Shown in pieces: positions 33,640 to 45,169 of a stretch of DNA of 64,000 bases (the first letter of the stretch is position 1; each line of letters opens with the position of its first letter). Under the pieces are notes generated by a model. The model was not told where the DNA came from, made no database searches, and was given only the letters and a program-made list of their open reading frames with translations. The DNA is taken from the NCBI RefSeq assembly GCF_050908995.1, contig NC_135119.1:2790001-2854000 (forward strand), read 5' to 3'. A program made the translations under genes and the position numbers. This DNA comes from Andrena cerasifolii. Its lineage: Eukaryota > Arthropoda > Insecta > Hymenoptera > Andrenidae.

Positions 33640-34611
33640 GCATTCGAGCCGCCGAGAAGCGGTTGAGGCGTGGAGGTGTTGGGGCCTAGCGCACACGATA
33701 GAATGTAGTATCGCCCGATGATGAAAATTGAAACCTTCATCATTTTTATCCTACCTTTTTACAAATAGTACCAATGGATTGTTGAAGTCATCCTGGCAAA
33801 AATAAGCCTAAGCACGACCTATATAATCGAACTAGTCGTAACAATAATATCACTATTCAGGATAATATATGTATTAAAATTGGATACTGTTAAAACTAGT
33901 GTATGAGTCCGTATATGAACCCGAGTTAGCTTTCATTCGTTATTCGAAATTTTATTTAAATAAAAATTTTGCCCATCTTTGAATGAGTGGAGCCCGATAG
34001 AACGATTCCGATAGAAAGGAAGAATGGGTCCGCCGGACGAGGCCCCGTCAACACCCAGACACCTCGTCCTACATCGGATGCGGTTTCATACGACGGTCGT
34101 AGAGCCCGGTCAACACCCAGTCACTCCATGATTTCGATCAACAAGCCACTGTGCCAAAATGGGTAGTACAGCAGAGCCCAGTCATCGCGCAGCCACTCCA
34201 TTGCATGGTGTGGACACTGCTGCTAACCCTGCTAAGGGTTGCCGGAAGGAGGGAAAACATGGCCACGGAGGGAGCTCAATGGCGTAGTAGGGAGTAGTAA
34301 CGGTTCGTGTAACCTTTTGTTACATGAATTGTTGTTTTTATAGAAACTTCATACTTTGAATATACAGGGTGTTCGGCTACAAGGGGGAATAAATTTAAGG
34401 AATAAATTAACAAGCTTTTTCTTCGTCATTTTGAACTGTACCACTCGCCTTAAGGACTCGCATTCAGTCTGGACTTCAAATCCTTAACCGGACAGTATTG
34501 TACAGGGGGCGCCACGTAGCTCTTAACAGTTTAGTATCTCGAGAACTGCACAGTCAACTTTAATCGTTCTTACCTAAAATGTTATAGATCCCTGGGACCT
34601 CTCAACCTATA
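33640..34611. other. No gene recognised; dispersed repeat from 34367
   Basis: Strings like GGTCAACACCCAGTCACTCC near 34112 have relatives at 26430 and 34047. From 34367, ATACAGGGTGTTCGGC begins a non-coding repeat of unknown family. Confidence 0.4.
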
Positions 34612-34615
34612 TTAA

Positions 34616-34722
34616 CCGGTTCACGCCTAGCGTCGGATATATCCGACATCCACGAAACGATCCAAAATGGCACGATGTTCAGTGGAGCAATATTGACCGC
34701 TAGTATCGCTGTCGTGAAAGGG
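34616..34722. mobile_element. Tiny TTAA-flanked MITE (107 bp)
   Basis: TTAA at 34612-34615 and 34723-34726; ends CCGGTTCACG and complement of CCCTTTCACG (two mismatches). It contains the palindrome GTCGGATATATCCGAC at about 34632. The CCC-type end and TTAA suggest a piggyBac-like origin. Confidence 0.5.
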
Positions 34723-35000
34723 TTAAGGTTGACCCCCATACACCCCCTTAGGGGGGAAAGCAAGCGTTAACTTTTAAATTTCAAATCAAAACCTATGGAA
34801 AATGTATCTTTTCTGTAATTTGTGTTACAAAAATGACAAGTTTTGTCTGAAACATTTTTTCCCAAAACTAGTCTTTCAAAACTTACGGGCGTTATAAATT
34901 TTGAATGAGGTGACTTGATTAAGTCGAGGGTAAGTGAAGAGAAGGATGAAACGTATTATAACAGTATGTAATTCAATTTATTAAGTGTTCAAAGTGTGTC

Positions 35001-35040
35001 ATTATTATTATTATTATAATTATTATTATTATTATTATTA
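35001..35040. repeat. (ATT)n microsatellite
   Basis: About 13 trinucleotide units with one interruption. Confidence 0.9.
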
Positions 35041-35197
35041 AACGTCTTTATTACTTCCGTAAAAGGCGAGGCACAGCCAGTATGGTGTTACTATATCTGA
35101 CCTTAATGTCATCCGTATCATACAGGGTGTTAGACTACTGCTAGTCATTCATGTAGCAAAATGATTCCACACGCCAAATAAGACGAAAATATAAAAT

Positions 35198-35379
35198 AAA
35201 ATTTTTTAATATCGCGCTTTGCTTTCGAGAAAATAGACTTTGAATTTTAATTAAATATGCATACACCGAAGTACAGGTGCCACTAAGACAAACTATACTT
35301 CGGAGCATGCATATTACATGACTAAAATAAATTTAATGTCTATTTTCTCGAAAGCAACGCGCGATATTAAAAAATTTTG
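35198..35379. repeat. Foldback within a CAGGGTGTT repeat
   Basis: Arms at about 35198-35270 and 35306-35379 share AATATCGCGC and TTTCGAGAAAATAGAC. An ATACAGGGTGTTAGAC start lies upstream at 35115. It is non-coding. Confidence 0.6.
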
Positions 35380-35499
35380 TTTAAATTTTGATATTAAAGA
35401 ATTGTATTTTTCACAGTGGCGATAGTGTGTGAAATTTTTTTTTCGAAAAAAACATACTTAAAGTTTGATACCGAGCGCGTTCTTATAGTCACGGGACTT

Positions 35500-36490
35500 G
35501 TCCGTGAGCACCCTATTCTCTACGTGTTTATTCGATTAAAACAAAAATTGATATTTTTTTTAGTGGAATAAATGTATTATTAATTAAAAGAAAAATCACG
35601 TTTCTATGTATTACACCTGCGCCACAATCCATCTTCAAAAAAGTCCTATTTTTAAGGCTATCACACTGTTGGCCCCCCTTAACTGCCTGTAAAATCTGTA
35701 CCGTTAGAAATTTCGTTCTAAAAGTTTACGTGCTCATGCTTGAAATGTTGTGGGATGAAAATATGCAAAAAAATTGTTACGTTTTGACCGGGAAGTGGCC
35801 TTAAAGAAAAGATTTATTTTCATCTCAAAATATAAGGTGTTAATACACCACACTATGAAGCTCCTTAGTAAGGTATGGAGCTCCCGTAATTACAACTAGG
35901 ATTACGGCACCACAGTTATTACACAAACACGAGTATTTATAGGACGTTGCGCAGCACTTATAATTATGAATTACACTAGCCTTAGAATTTAAATACTAAT
36001 CTTAATGTAATAAACTAGATTAAAAAAGCAAGGTCTGAGATCAGACAAAATTACACTTTTGGGAAGAAGTTTTGCGCACGGGAAAATTCGCAAGATCGTT
36101 CTTTAAACTCGATGCGTACGGTATGTGGTTCGATGGTTCTTGGAAATCTGCCAGCTGGTCGTGACGAGTAGGGTTGCCATATGTAGGGGATTAATGGCGG
36201 CGTAGACACCACCTGACGTAGTACGGAGTAGGAGAAAGGGACCTACAGCAATAACGGTATAGTTGTGTTGATGGCGTACCACAATTATTCACGTATGACG
36301 TGCACCACATCGATTAGTGTATAAAGGTCTATGTGTCGTCATGTCTTCTCTACGCGTAGAGATTTCCCTGGCAACCCTGGTGCCGAGGACCCACAGCAAC
36401 CAGATCCTTGACACATGAGCACCTCACCAAAAACGCGCCTCTGCACGTTAGGCGAGGACACATGGCGTCGACACAAAGGATTGACGTGTT
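35500..36490. other. No gene recognised
   Basis: Mixed DNA. The part near 36200-36240 is the inverted relative of the 21.5-kb repeat. Confidence 0.4.
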
Positions 36491-36494
36491 TTAA

Positions 36495-36661
36495 GATCCG
36501 TTTTCACGTGACTGCAAATCGTGATTCTAAATTTTATGACTCTTATCATCGTGAAAACTAGATATCGCGATGTCGTAACCTTGTCGTAACATTGATTCGC
36601 GTTGTGATACAGTATCACCACAACGAAAGGCATGGCCTTTACTGTCACATGAAAACGCACC
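36495..36661. mobile_element. Short TTAA-flanked MITE (167 bp)
   Basis: TTAA at 36491-36494 and 36662-36665. Ends GATCCGTTTTCACGTGAC and complement of GGTGCGTTTTCATGTGAC, about 16 of 20 matching. Non-coding. Confidence 0.5.
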
Positions 36662-36665
36662 TTAA

Positions 36666-37215
36666 GAGCAGCGTGGCAGCGTAATTAGGTGAGAGGCTCA
36701 CCCACAGATGGCTGTGGTAGTCCACGCTGCGATCGCCAGCAAACATCGCGGTTTTTCACCTCCCGTCATTTGGAGTACGCGCTTTCAATGCTCGTAAGTG
36801 CTGATATCATTGACTGACGTTACACGGATCGTCAGCCAATTCCCAACATAAGGAAAGGGAGTAAGAGCACGAGAAGTGGTTTTGGTCTATTGCTTTATAT
36901 AGATAAAATTCGTTAGAAGAATTTTATCGATTTTGTTCGTGTTTTTAAACCACTGTGTATTAATTCAAAAGAAACAAGCAAATTGGGGAAAGGACAAAAA
37001 TAATAATGTACATTTCATCCTGTAAAATAGTTTTTGTATTCCTGTCATATACTCGTACATAAATTTATTTTGACGACAGTTTGTAAAAGTGATTCGAGGA
37101 CGAATGAATACAAGAGAGGATAACAGATGTGAACAAAGAAGGAAGGAAACCAATTTGATTCCACTGCACCTGCATCTGCTTTCTGGAATTTACATGTAAA
37201 TTCTTGCCCAAAGAC
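36666..37215. other. No gene recognised
   Basis: No domain, repeat partner or RNA gene seen. Confidence 0.5.
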
Positions 37216-37219
37216 TTAA

Positions 37220-37919
37220 GGGGGAACACCACTGTGACGGCCGGAAAAGTAAGCCATTTTCAACAATTTTTTTTCAGGAATAATTTACAGTTTTCCTAGA
37301 AAAATTTTATTACCTACTTTTTGTACACTATCTTAAGGGACTATTACAAAAATAAATAGAAAAACATCCATAAATTTGAATGTATTAATTAATCTTCGAG
37401 ACCCCCCACGCGAGCTGGTCGAATCTGTAACTATGGAACAGCAGGTCCGAAATCTAATTGCATTTTTTTTTTATAAACTATATGAGTGTAGTTTCCATTG
37501 TACGTACCGATTTCTTAAACAAATTATTTCTGTAAAAATGGTGCGCCTTAAAAGAAAAGTTTCGAAAATCTACGAATAAGATTGACAGTTTTTCGAGCGT
37601 ATTTCAAAAAATTTGTTTTGAGTCAAAGAATCCGTACGTACAAGAGAAACTACAGTAATATAGTTTATAAAGAAAAAATGAAATTTCATTTCGGACCTGC
37701 TGTTCAATAGTTACAGATTCGATCAGCTCGCGTGGGGGGTCTCGAAGATTAATTAATATTTTAAAATTTATGGATGTTTTTCTATTTATTTTTTTAATAA
37801 TCTCTTAAGACATCGTACTAAAGGTAGGTAATAAAATTTTTCTATGAAAGTTGTAATTTATTCCTGAAAAATATTCTTAAAATGGCTTACTTTTCCGGCC
37901 GTCACAGTGGTGTTCCCCC
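37220..37919. mobile_element. TTAA-flanked 700-bp palindromic MITE, copy 2
   Basis: Ends GGGGGAACACCACTGTG and complement; TTAA at 37216-37219 and TTGA at 37920-37923. It aligns with 4495-5200 along its whole length with scattered differences and has the same near-complete palindrome. The right side abuts the LINE fragment starting near 37930. Confidence 0.75.
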
Positions 37920-37929
37920 TTGACGAACA

Positions 37930-39415
37930 GACATTTGTTAGTCGAAAAGATATTGAAATTTATTTCCTAGACACATACATTTCAGTTCAATGTTCTACAG
38001 TTGAAGAATTACAACTAAGAAGTGCAAAACTCTAAAGAAGTTCAATATGTAGAGGGAGCACTTCGATGTAATATGGAAGACATACATGGAAGCTGAAGAT
38101 TAACCCTTCATAGTGTGAAACTATTATGTTTAGAAAACCTATTAGATTTTTTAGCAGAAACCAAAGAAGAGATATCAGAACGTTTCGTGTTAGCATCTCG
38201 GACTCTACCACCAACGAAATTACCGACATCCCACATAACAACTCGGGCATATACTTAGGAATCCATATTGATAATCTGATGAGGATGTGCAAACATGTAG
38301 ACCTGCAGTCGGACAAAGCTCTTAGGACATTTCACAGTTTTGGCAGACTATTCTACTCAAGACAGTTAAGCAATAAGGCTAAGATAATCTGCTATATGCT
38401 ACTGACAAGGCCCATCGTCGTATACGCAGCCCCTGTATGGTTTAATATAAATGCAGCAACCATGGAAAAGTTGAGAAGATTAGAGAGACAGATTCTCAGA
38501 CATTGCATTTATAAACATAGATCTGCCTCTTCGAACTTTACTAATTATATTAGCAATTCCATTCTTTATAAGGAAACCGAGATCTCCAGAATTGACTGCT
38601 TTATTCTGCAACTAACTAGAGATTACTACGCAACCTCCGCCAATATAGAGGATAACTCACTCGTCAAAAGTCTTACGAAGATTGAAGACGATCAGGCCAA
38701 AAACTCCATGAGTTCAGGATACTTACCTCCTCAAACATTTACTTTCCTGGACGAAAAAGGATACATACAAGATGATTTCTGGCACTGGCTTAGGCACAAG
38801 AAGAATAAAAAAATCGTTTACGAGCCTCTCATAAACTCCTCAAATACGCTTGGTGCATTCAAAATATTCCACTAGTCTACCTCCAAAGGACTCTCTCAGC
38901 CCAGCAAGACTAAAAAACAAATATTGGTGGTTGGACAGCAGTAGTGCTTACCTTAGTAAGCTCAGAGATAGATTAATTAGGCAGCCTAATGGGCGGTCCA
39001 ATGATAGATAACATTAAGGTTAACAAATAAGTGACTGGCCAGGGCCTTTTGTACATAGATGTACATATTCCTAGGTTATTTTAGGTTAGTTTATAATTAA
39101 GTAGATTAATATCCCTAGACTAGTTGCTAATCTCCAAAGCAAAATTCCTGGGTTTAAAGCCAATTTTTCCCAGGAATTTAAATCTAACTGTTCTGCTGCC
39201 GGTAATGCAGGGTGTAACAGCAGTACAAATTACTATAAGTATAAATACTTTCTTTAATCTTTTTTAGGTACGAGAGCTCACTTGAGACTGATCCCTATTA
39301 CATTGTGTTACTGTTACGAGGTGCCATGATCGGCTGTGCTTATACCTGTCGTTAATTCTTATATTGTTATGTATTCATAATTATTGTGGCTAAATAAACA
39401 TATTTACAAAAAAAA
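37930..39415 (+). pseudogene. Jockey-like non-LTR retrotransposon, 5'-truncated
   Basis: The plus-strand reading enters just after the reverse transcriptase active site. WKLKINPS near 38087, then a TAG stop, leads to CETIMFRKPIRFF, the conserved post-palm motif. The 249-codon frame at 38126-38875 follows: SGIYLGIHIDNLMRMCKHVD, SNKAKIICYMLLTRPIVVYA and a leucine/arginine-rich C-terminus. It ends at TAG 38873-38875, then about 510 bp of 3' UTR finishing with AATAAA (about 39394) and an A run at 39408-39415. Being 5'-truncated, it lacks the catalytic YADD region. It is among the least damaged coding frames in the window, so the insertion is relatively young. Confidence 0.75.
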
Positions 39416-39419
39416 GGTT

Positions 39420-40740
39420 AGGCAGCTGACTCGTAACGCGGAGGTCTTGAGTTCATGCCCCGTTGCCCGAGATTCTGTTTTTCGCATATATTAATATCTT
39501 AAAATTAATATTTCCCTCCTTACCGACTTCACCCGTGGTTCCCCTCGATGCACTTCGGTATTGGTTCGATATCGATTACTTATTGATTCGATATCTGCTC
39601 TCGCGCTATACCCCACACCGCTGCGCCATCTCTATTACGTCATCCGCCACCGCCAACCACCGGCGCCGCCCACAAAAACAAAATTTGAAAATTTTCAAAC
39701 TCAAATTTGGATTTCCCTCTCCATAAAAACTCAAATTTGAATTAGAATCCACCTTTTGCTATACTACTATAAATATTAAAGACTCAACAGGGTAAATCTT
39801 ATTATGTAAATTCATAGCTGGCAATTCGAAAATTGTAAAAATAAATAAATAAATAAAATAAAGTTCTTTTGTGTTCAATACTCGAAGTATAACTCTAACA
39901 TATACCAACGATGGATTGGTTATATGTACACCGCGCAAGAACGATCCTCCCAAAAGGTGGCTCGCGATGGCTAATTATGCGCGCCGCGAGCTCCCCACTT
40001 GGGCGCCGCGTCATCCGCACAGTTTTTGTAACATCGCTAACAACAAAACCGCGGCGCACTGTGAGCACAACCTCTTCTGTACCGAATCAACGAAACGAAT
40101 AAACGTGTCTTTACCAGTAATCTTCTCTACGCAACCTCAAGTGTTTCGCCTCATTGTCAGGCTTGAGTATTCACCCACGTACATACAGTCCACTTTCTTC
40201 TTCCTACACTGGTTACCCCTGATTTCTATGCAATATACGTTATATCTACCTCCTCATATTCTGTCGTATTGCCATTGAACCTGATCTGCCCTGTCTCTTT
40301 ACGCTAGTTCCTCAGCAAACTCTTTTGACGTGAATACGTCTTTAAATTTGCTTCCATACAGGGGGGCATACCAGAAAACCCGATTATAACAAAATCGGGG
40401 GATAAAGTTTGGCATTGCAGCTCCGAATCTGTGGTATATATTCGAAATCCAATTACACCACTCGATAGCCAAAGAATCAAAGAATTTGTTGCGCTGAGTG
40501 ACGATCGTAACGCATCGCGCGCGGCGGAGGAGGGCCCCCGCTATTTTTGTTCATGTTTTCGCTGCGTCTGGAAACTTCCGTGCTGTATAACTTCTGACTC
40601 GGCGAAGCTCCGATGCTCGTTTTTATTGCAATCGACAGCTAGTGTCGAGATCTACCAATTCCTTATACAAAACATTAGCGACGAGTAGTTATGGTGAAGT
40701 TGTGTAGAGTTGAAGTTAAAAATTAACAAAAGTTATCACG
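39420..40740. other. No gene recognised; possible SINE-like piece at 39420-39640
   Basis: On the minus strand TGGCGCAGCGG at about 39628-39638 fits a pol III A box. On the plus strand CAGCTGACTCGTAACGCGG near 39423 resembles part of a tRNA. No intact cloverleaf forms. AATAAAC near 40097 could belong to an LTR, but no edges were found. Confidence 0.3.
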
Positions 40741-41037
40741 ATGTCGGACTATACTCGACAAAAAGCCAAGTCGAAATATAGAAATCCTATACGGTTGGAA
40801 AGAACGTCTCGCCAGAAATCCAGTGATATGCATGAAACCCCATATGAGCTAGTTAAGCGTTGCCGGGAACGCAAGAATGTCGCAAGACCGTGCGTTGTGC
40901 CACTTTATGCACAGCGAGTTCAACCTTTCTTATACCAAAACTCCTCCAACGACTCTATGCAGTACTTGTATAGATTTAACCTTTACCAGAAACCTGGATG
41001 TATCGTCTATGCCATTTGTATCATATTTCTCATACCA
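40741..41037 (+). CDS. Unrecognised 99-codon frame
   Basis: A frame from ATG 40741 to TAG, with a polar, basic first half (MSDYTRQKAKSKYRNPIRLE; KRCRERKNVARP) and an aliphatic C-terminus. The first half looks coding-like; the C-terminal part overlaps the decayed end of a minus-strand LINE and is probably not real. It could be a first exon or the start of a transposon ORF. No homologue is recognised and no upstream promoter motif is seen. Confidence 0.2.
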
Positions 41038-41236
41038 TAGGCCTATGATCAATAAAATTATAATGGAGTAATTACTTGTTTGTGTGATTTGCATCCTGAT
41101 CACGGCGACAGGAAAACATACTCTTGGGTACACGTATTCATGTTACCCGTCCATACCCCCGGTACACACGCACCCTGATTTTTCCTGTCATTCTTTCTAG
41201 TTCCATTTCTGGAATTCTATCGTTGTTTGTCTATAG

Positions 41237-41470
41237 CAGGGGTGTCGAACTAGCGGCTCGCGAGCCGCAGTGGCTCCTTCTCCTCTTTGCCTGCTCCGTA
41301 GAGCCGTAGGAGAACGGCCCCCTCCACACCTACTTCACTGTGATGAATTTCTCCTCCGGGTGCCGCACTGCCGGGTCCCGTGCATCGCCTGGAGAAAAAT
41401 AAGTGGGGGAACCGGCTGACCGGGGGCCCGACTCGTGCGGCTCTCGGAGTGGGGAAGTTCGACACTCTTG
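41237..41470. mobile_element. hAT MITE with perfect 8-bp TSD
   Basis: Ends CAGGGGTGTCGAACT and complement of CAAGAGTGTCGAACT, flanked by GTCTATAG at 41229-41236 and 41471-41478. It is 234 bp with a GC-rich interior and no coding. An 8-bp duplication with CAG ends is the hAT signature. It is inserted in the minus-strand LINE. Confidence 0.85.
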
Positions 41471-41667
41471 GTCTATAGTATGAATCTCTCATTTCCTCCC
41501 ATTCCGACTTTTTTTCTTTTTGCTTCTCGTCTATTTCCCTCCAGCATTCTTGTACTATTTTATTCTTGTTCAGCCGTTTCGTTTTCTCCTCATATTTTAT
41601 TGCCCTTTTCCCTGTTTCTTTCCTAACTTTGTCCGCTTTTGTTTCCTCCGAAATTAGATATGCTGGT

Positions 41668-42702
41668 CAGCGCCGGCGGAAGGTACGGACGAAGCGGGCG
41701 ACCGCCCGGAGCGCCAATTCGCGAGGGCGCTTCAATAAAAAAATAGTTGCTTAATTTAGTTATTTTTCTGTTTTATTTTTTTAGTATTTCTGGTAATATT
41801 CAAATAAAAAACGACGAATTACGAAAGCAACCATAACAACTTATATTAAAAGTCGTTTCTTGAAAGAATATTAGCTACAGTAAATTGTCGTTCTAAGATC
41901 ACCAGATTTAGTTCGTTGTACGTGTGATCATCATTCGCTGTCACGAGAAAGAAATGAATCCCACGTCGATGAGACGGACGCCTCCGTCGTCCTTTGTTTT
42001 TTAAGAAACACGCTTTTGTATAATATACAAAGTTACTCGTGGACTCTGAGAAATATTTTATCCTTTCATATATTTATACGTATTCGCAGCTTTAAGTTCT
42101 AAATATAAATGTCTATTGCAATTTAACTATAAGTTTTGTTTTGTAACATTAAAAGTTTCAAATCAAAGGATCATTATCAGTTCTAATAACTTGCAGTATT
42201 TTCTAATAAAAGTTACGTGTGAATTTTTACTAGATAATATACACATCTCGGCAAATTCCCATAAAATATTGAAAAAAAATCAGGTAAAACATAAAAATCT
42301 TTTGACTTTCTTTAGCCATAGAATGTTGAGGAAAAACTCTCAGGAGCGCAGAATAGAAAGAGAAAACTAAATCAATCAAAAGAAAATGAATTGTCTACAA
42401 GTCTGATGAGTTTATTTTTTAAAAAGAAATGTGAGCCAAATATGCAAAATGAAGAGCGTAAAAATACCGAAGGAAAACAATATCTTGAAATCGATACAAT
42501 TACTTTTGAAGAGGAAGAACGTGATGATAATCAACCTAAAAATGTAAATACTGACGACAAATCTTCATCCGAATATATATTTATTATGTATTATAATAAA
42601 ACTATATACAGTAAAACAAATGGTTTTTTTATTAAAAAATTAGGAAGAGGGCGCCAAAAAATGTTTTCGCCCGGTATCATATGTATTGTCACGCCGGCCC
42701 TG
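41668..42702 (+). mobile_element. Internally deleted hAT transposon with perfect 8-bp TSD
   Basis: ATGCTGGT occurs at 41660-41667 and 42703-42710. Ends are CAGCGCCGGC and complement of CAGGGCCGGC. On the plus strand, after an acceptor-like TTTAG/CATAG near 42322, the frame reads LSGAQNRKRKLNQSKENELS and continues LMSLFFKKK and an acidic linker to about 42560. I know this N-terminal layout from the hAT group related to vertebrate ZMYM-type and PRKR-repressor proteins. The zinc finger, RNase-H-like catalytic domain and dimerisation domain are absent, so about two-thirds of the protein is deleted. It is a non-autonomous copy that splits the LINE. Confidence 0.8.
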
Positions 42703-43570
42703 ATGCTGGTGTATTGAAGTCCAAACCTAAAGTCCACGTTATGTACTGCTCCTGTATTTTCTCTACTTTTTCTGTTTCCATCCATCTCCAAATTTCTGAC
42801 GCGTACAGCAAAATACTTTTAACTATGCTTCTGAATATTCTCATTCTTCTCTCGAAATTGTTCTTGAACATTCTTTGTCCTATTCTTCATATCTGCGCCA
42901 TTGCTATTCTAGCTTTCTTTATGACTTCCCTTATATGCATGTCTCTTCCCCCATTTTTTTTGGAAATTATACCCTAAGTATTTAAACTCCTTTACTTCTT
43001 CGAGACTATTCCCCTGCCAAACCAATTATTCTCTTTTTTTTATTCCCTCTTCCTTTATGGAAAATCAAAACCTTTGGTTTCTCGGCGTTCAGTTGCAACC
43101 CTTTCCCTTCAAGGTATTTTTCGAATCTTCTTATCATGTCTTTAAGACCCTTTGAGTCATTTGCTAGTAACACATCCACATATGCTACAGTTCAGTTTTT
43201 TCTTTTCTTTATCTAACTCGTCCTGCTTGGTTTTTCCTCGTGGTTTCCTCCAGACCCGCTGCATATATTGTAAATAACGTTGGACTCACAATCAGTAGGC
43301 ACTGGGCATTAGGGTGGAGTGAAAGTATACGGATTTTTTTTTAGATTTCGGAAATGGAATAGCTCCCAAAAGTTGGCTTATTATACAACTAAAAAAAGAG
43401 TGAAAGATCGGTTTTCTACATTTAAGTTTTGAGGTGCCCCGAAGGTCATAAAAATTCAGAAATTTTGAGTTTTTCTTCTCTTCTTTATTTTTTTTTTGTT
43501 ATCTCATTACAAATAAGAAAATAAAACTGGAATAGTCGTTACATCATAACATAAACCTGAAACAAACCAT

Positions 43571-44865
43571 CTCATATTTTCCTACTTCTCCTTGCGTACA
43601 AACTCTAAATAATTTTATACCGCAGTTGTACCTAGCTAGCATTCATGACGAACAAGAATTGTCCAGCCTTTGGGCCTGCCATTCCTGCTTGTGTGGTGCG
43701 GTACGGACGCTAGGAGGGGGTACGCTTGGTCGTGGAGTGGTGGTAGCGGCCGTGGGACAAAACCCACCGTTCTGGCATCACTGGCGTAGACCTTTGGCAG
43801 GTATAGTGCCTCTACGAGCTATAGTGACTTAGGTGTGAGGTACCCAGCGGGGTCTTAACCGATACCCTGCAGGGTACGGGCCGCTAAACGTGCCCCCACT
43901 ACTGCCTCTTGCAGGACTGTGTTTAGGGAAGACCAGGATAAAACCTGGGCCCTAAAGGGTAAAATAAGTTATTAATATAAAATAATTTACATTGCTACTG
44001 TTCTAATGCAGTACATATACCTTACTGAAATGGATTTGTATTTAATATGTGCTGACAATGAGACAATTTTTAATAGCCAGTAGCAAAGCTTAATTGGTGG
44101 CTTTTAATAACGATAAACAGTATCTTCAATTTCTATTTTATTTTATTAAAATCGAAGATGTAACACTTCATCTATAGGGCCCCGGTTTTGCCCTGATCCT
44201 CCCTAAACACAGTACTGCAAGAGGTAGCAGGGGGCCACGTTTAGCGGCCCATACCCAGCAGGATATCAGTTAAGACCCCGCTGAGTGACCTCACACCTAA
44301 GTCACTATAGCTCGTAGAGGCACTATAGGTATCTCTTTCAACAGGGAATGCCCAACGCGTGCCATCCGTGGCGCGAACAAGACCACCCCGATGCTTGCTA
44401 TTCCAGCCAGAGTTAGGAGCGATGGGGCCGCAGTGATGGAGGGGGAAACACCTACAGGACTGGTGGTAATGCGTGACTGACGCAGGAGTAGTTCATGCAC
44501 GCATAACCACCACTCCTGTAGGTATTTCCCCCTCCATTCACTGAGGCCCCATCGCTCCTTACTCTGATTCTATCGGGCTTTCTTCCAGTGAAAATCAGTA
44601 AATTTGCAAGCGCAATATCTCGGAAACCAGTGGAAATAAGGTGTATACATTATAGGTTATTGAATTTGTCTTGGAACGCAAAAAAAAATAGTTCCATTTA
44701 AAAAACCGAACTTGACCATCATATCTTTTAAAAGAATAATCGAAAAAAATCGTTTCGGCTAATAAATTTGCCCCCTCAAACCATGCAATTCCATATAATT
44801 TTTTTCTTTTTGCTCTAATACGTTAGGAGATATCCAGCTGTTCAGTCTTCCCGCAGACACCCTGT
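43571..44865 (-). mobile_element. Composite palindromic repeat, short inverted copy
   Basis: Same termini as 6372-8760 but reversed: TTCCTACTTCTCCTTGCGTA near 43579 and GACACCCTG ending at 44864. It keeps one copy of the GTGTGGTGCGGTACGGACGC block (43690-43780), the foldback module (about 43806-44329) and the hairpin (about 44413-44562). It lacks the ~1-kb giant palindrome. It is flanked by a foldback fragment (GTTTTGAGGTGCCCC near 43424 and its complement near 45125), into which it seems to have inserted. Confidence 0.55.
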
Positions 44866-45169
44866 ATATGAAGTATGACAGTATGATAACAAAGACAAAA
44901 AGATAGGGAACTATTAAATCGGAATGAATGCTGCGGTAGTCAAGCTTTCATAGTATGAGTACTGACCTTCTGTGTGAAGGAATGTTCGGAAATTGTGGAT
45001 AGAAGTTATTTCACAGTCATAGTGGATTTCTAATGGAAGTACAGCCTTCTTAGGCCAATTGTGGTGAACGTCTCAAATCTACGTTTTTTTTTTGTAGAAA
45101 TATTCCGATTTTCATCACGGTGGGGGCACCTCAAAACGTTAAGCGAAACAAAAAATACTTTTAGCAGTA

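Larger units (their letters stand above)
40930..43310 (-). pseudogene. Non-LTR retrotransposon RT/C-terminal region, interrupted by two hAT elements
   Basis: On the minus strand the reading begins near 43300 (SPTLFTIYAAGLEE, the lead-in to the active site), passes AYVDVLLANDSKGLKDMIRR (YVDD-like, shifted), GKGLQLNAEKPKVLIF and MFKNNFERRMRIFRSIVKSI, and reaches WTLGLDFNTP at 42711. Removing the 41668-42702 hAT element and one copy of its target duplication, it continues AYLISEETKADKVRKETGK to 41480. Past the second hAT insertion (41237-41470) it reads NDRIPEMELERMTGK. Stops and shifts show decay, and the endonuclease is absent. The purine-rich composition matches the + strand LINE at 16330-19255, probably the same family. 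Confidence 0.7.

Noticed and set aside
39420..39640. tRNA-Thr gene or intact SINE
   Set aside because: Anticodon-arm-like and A-box-like strings exist on opposite strands, but no cloverleaf and no target duplication could be defined.
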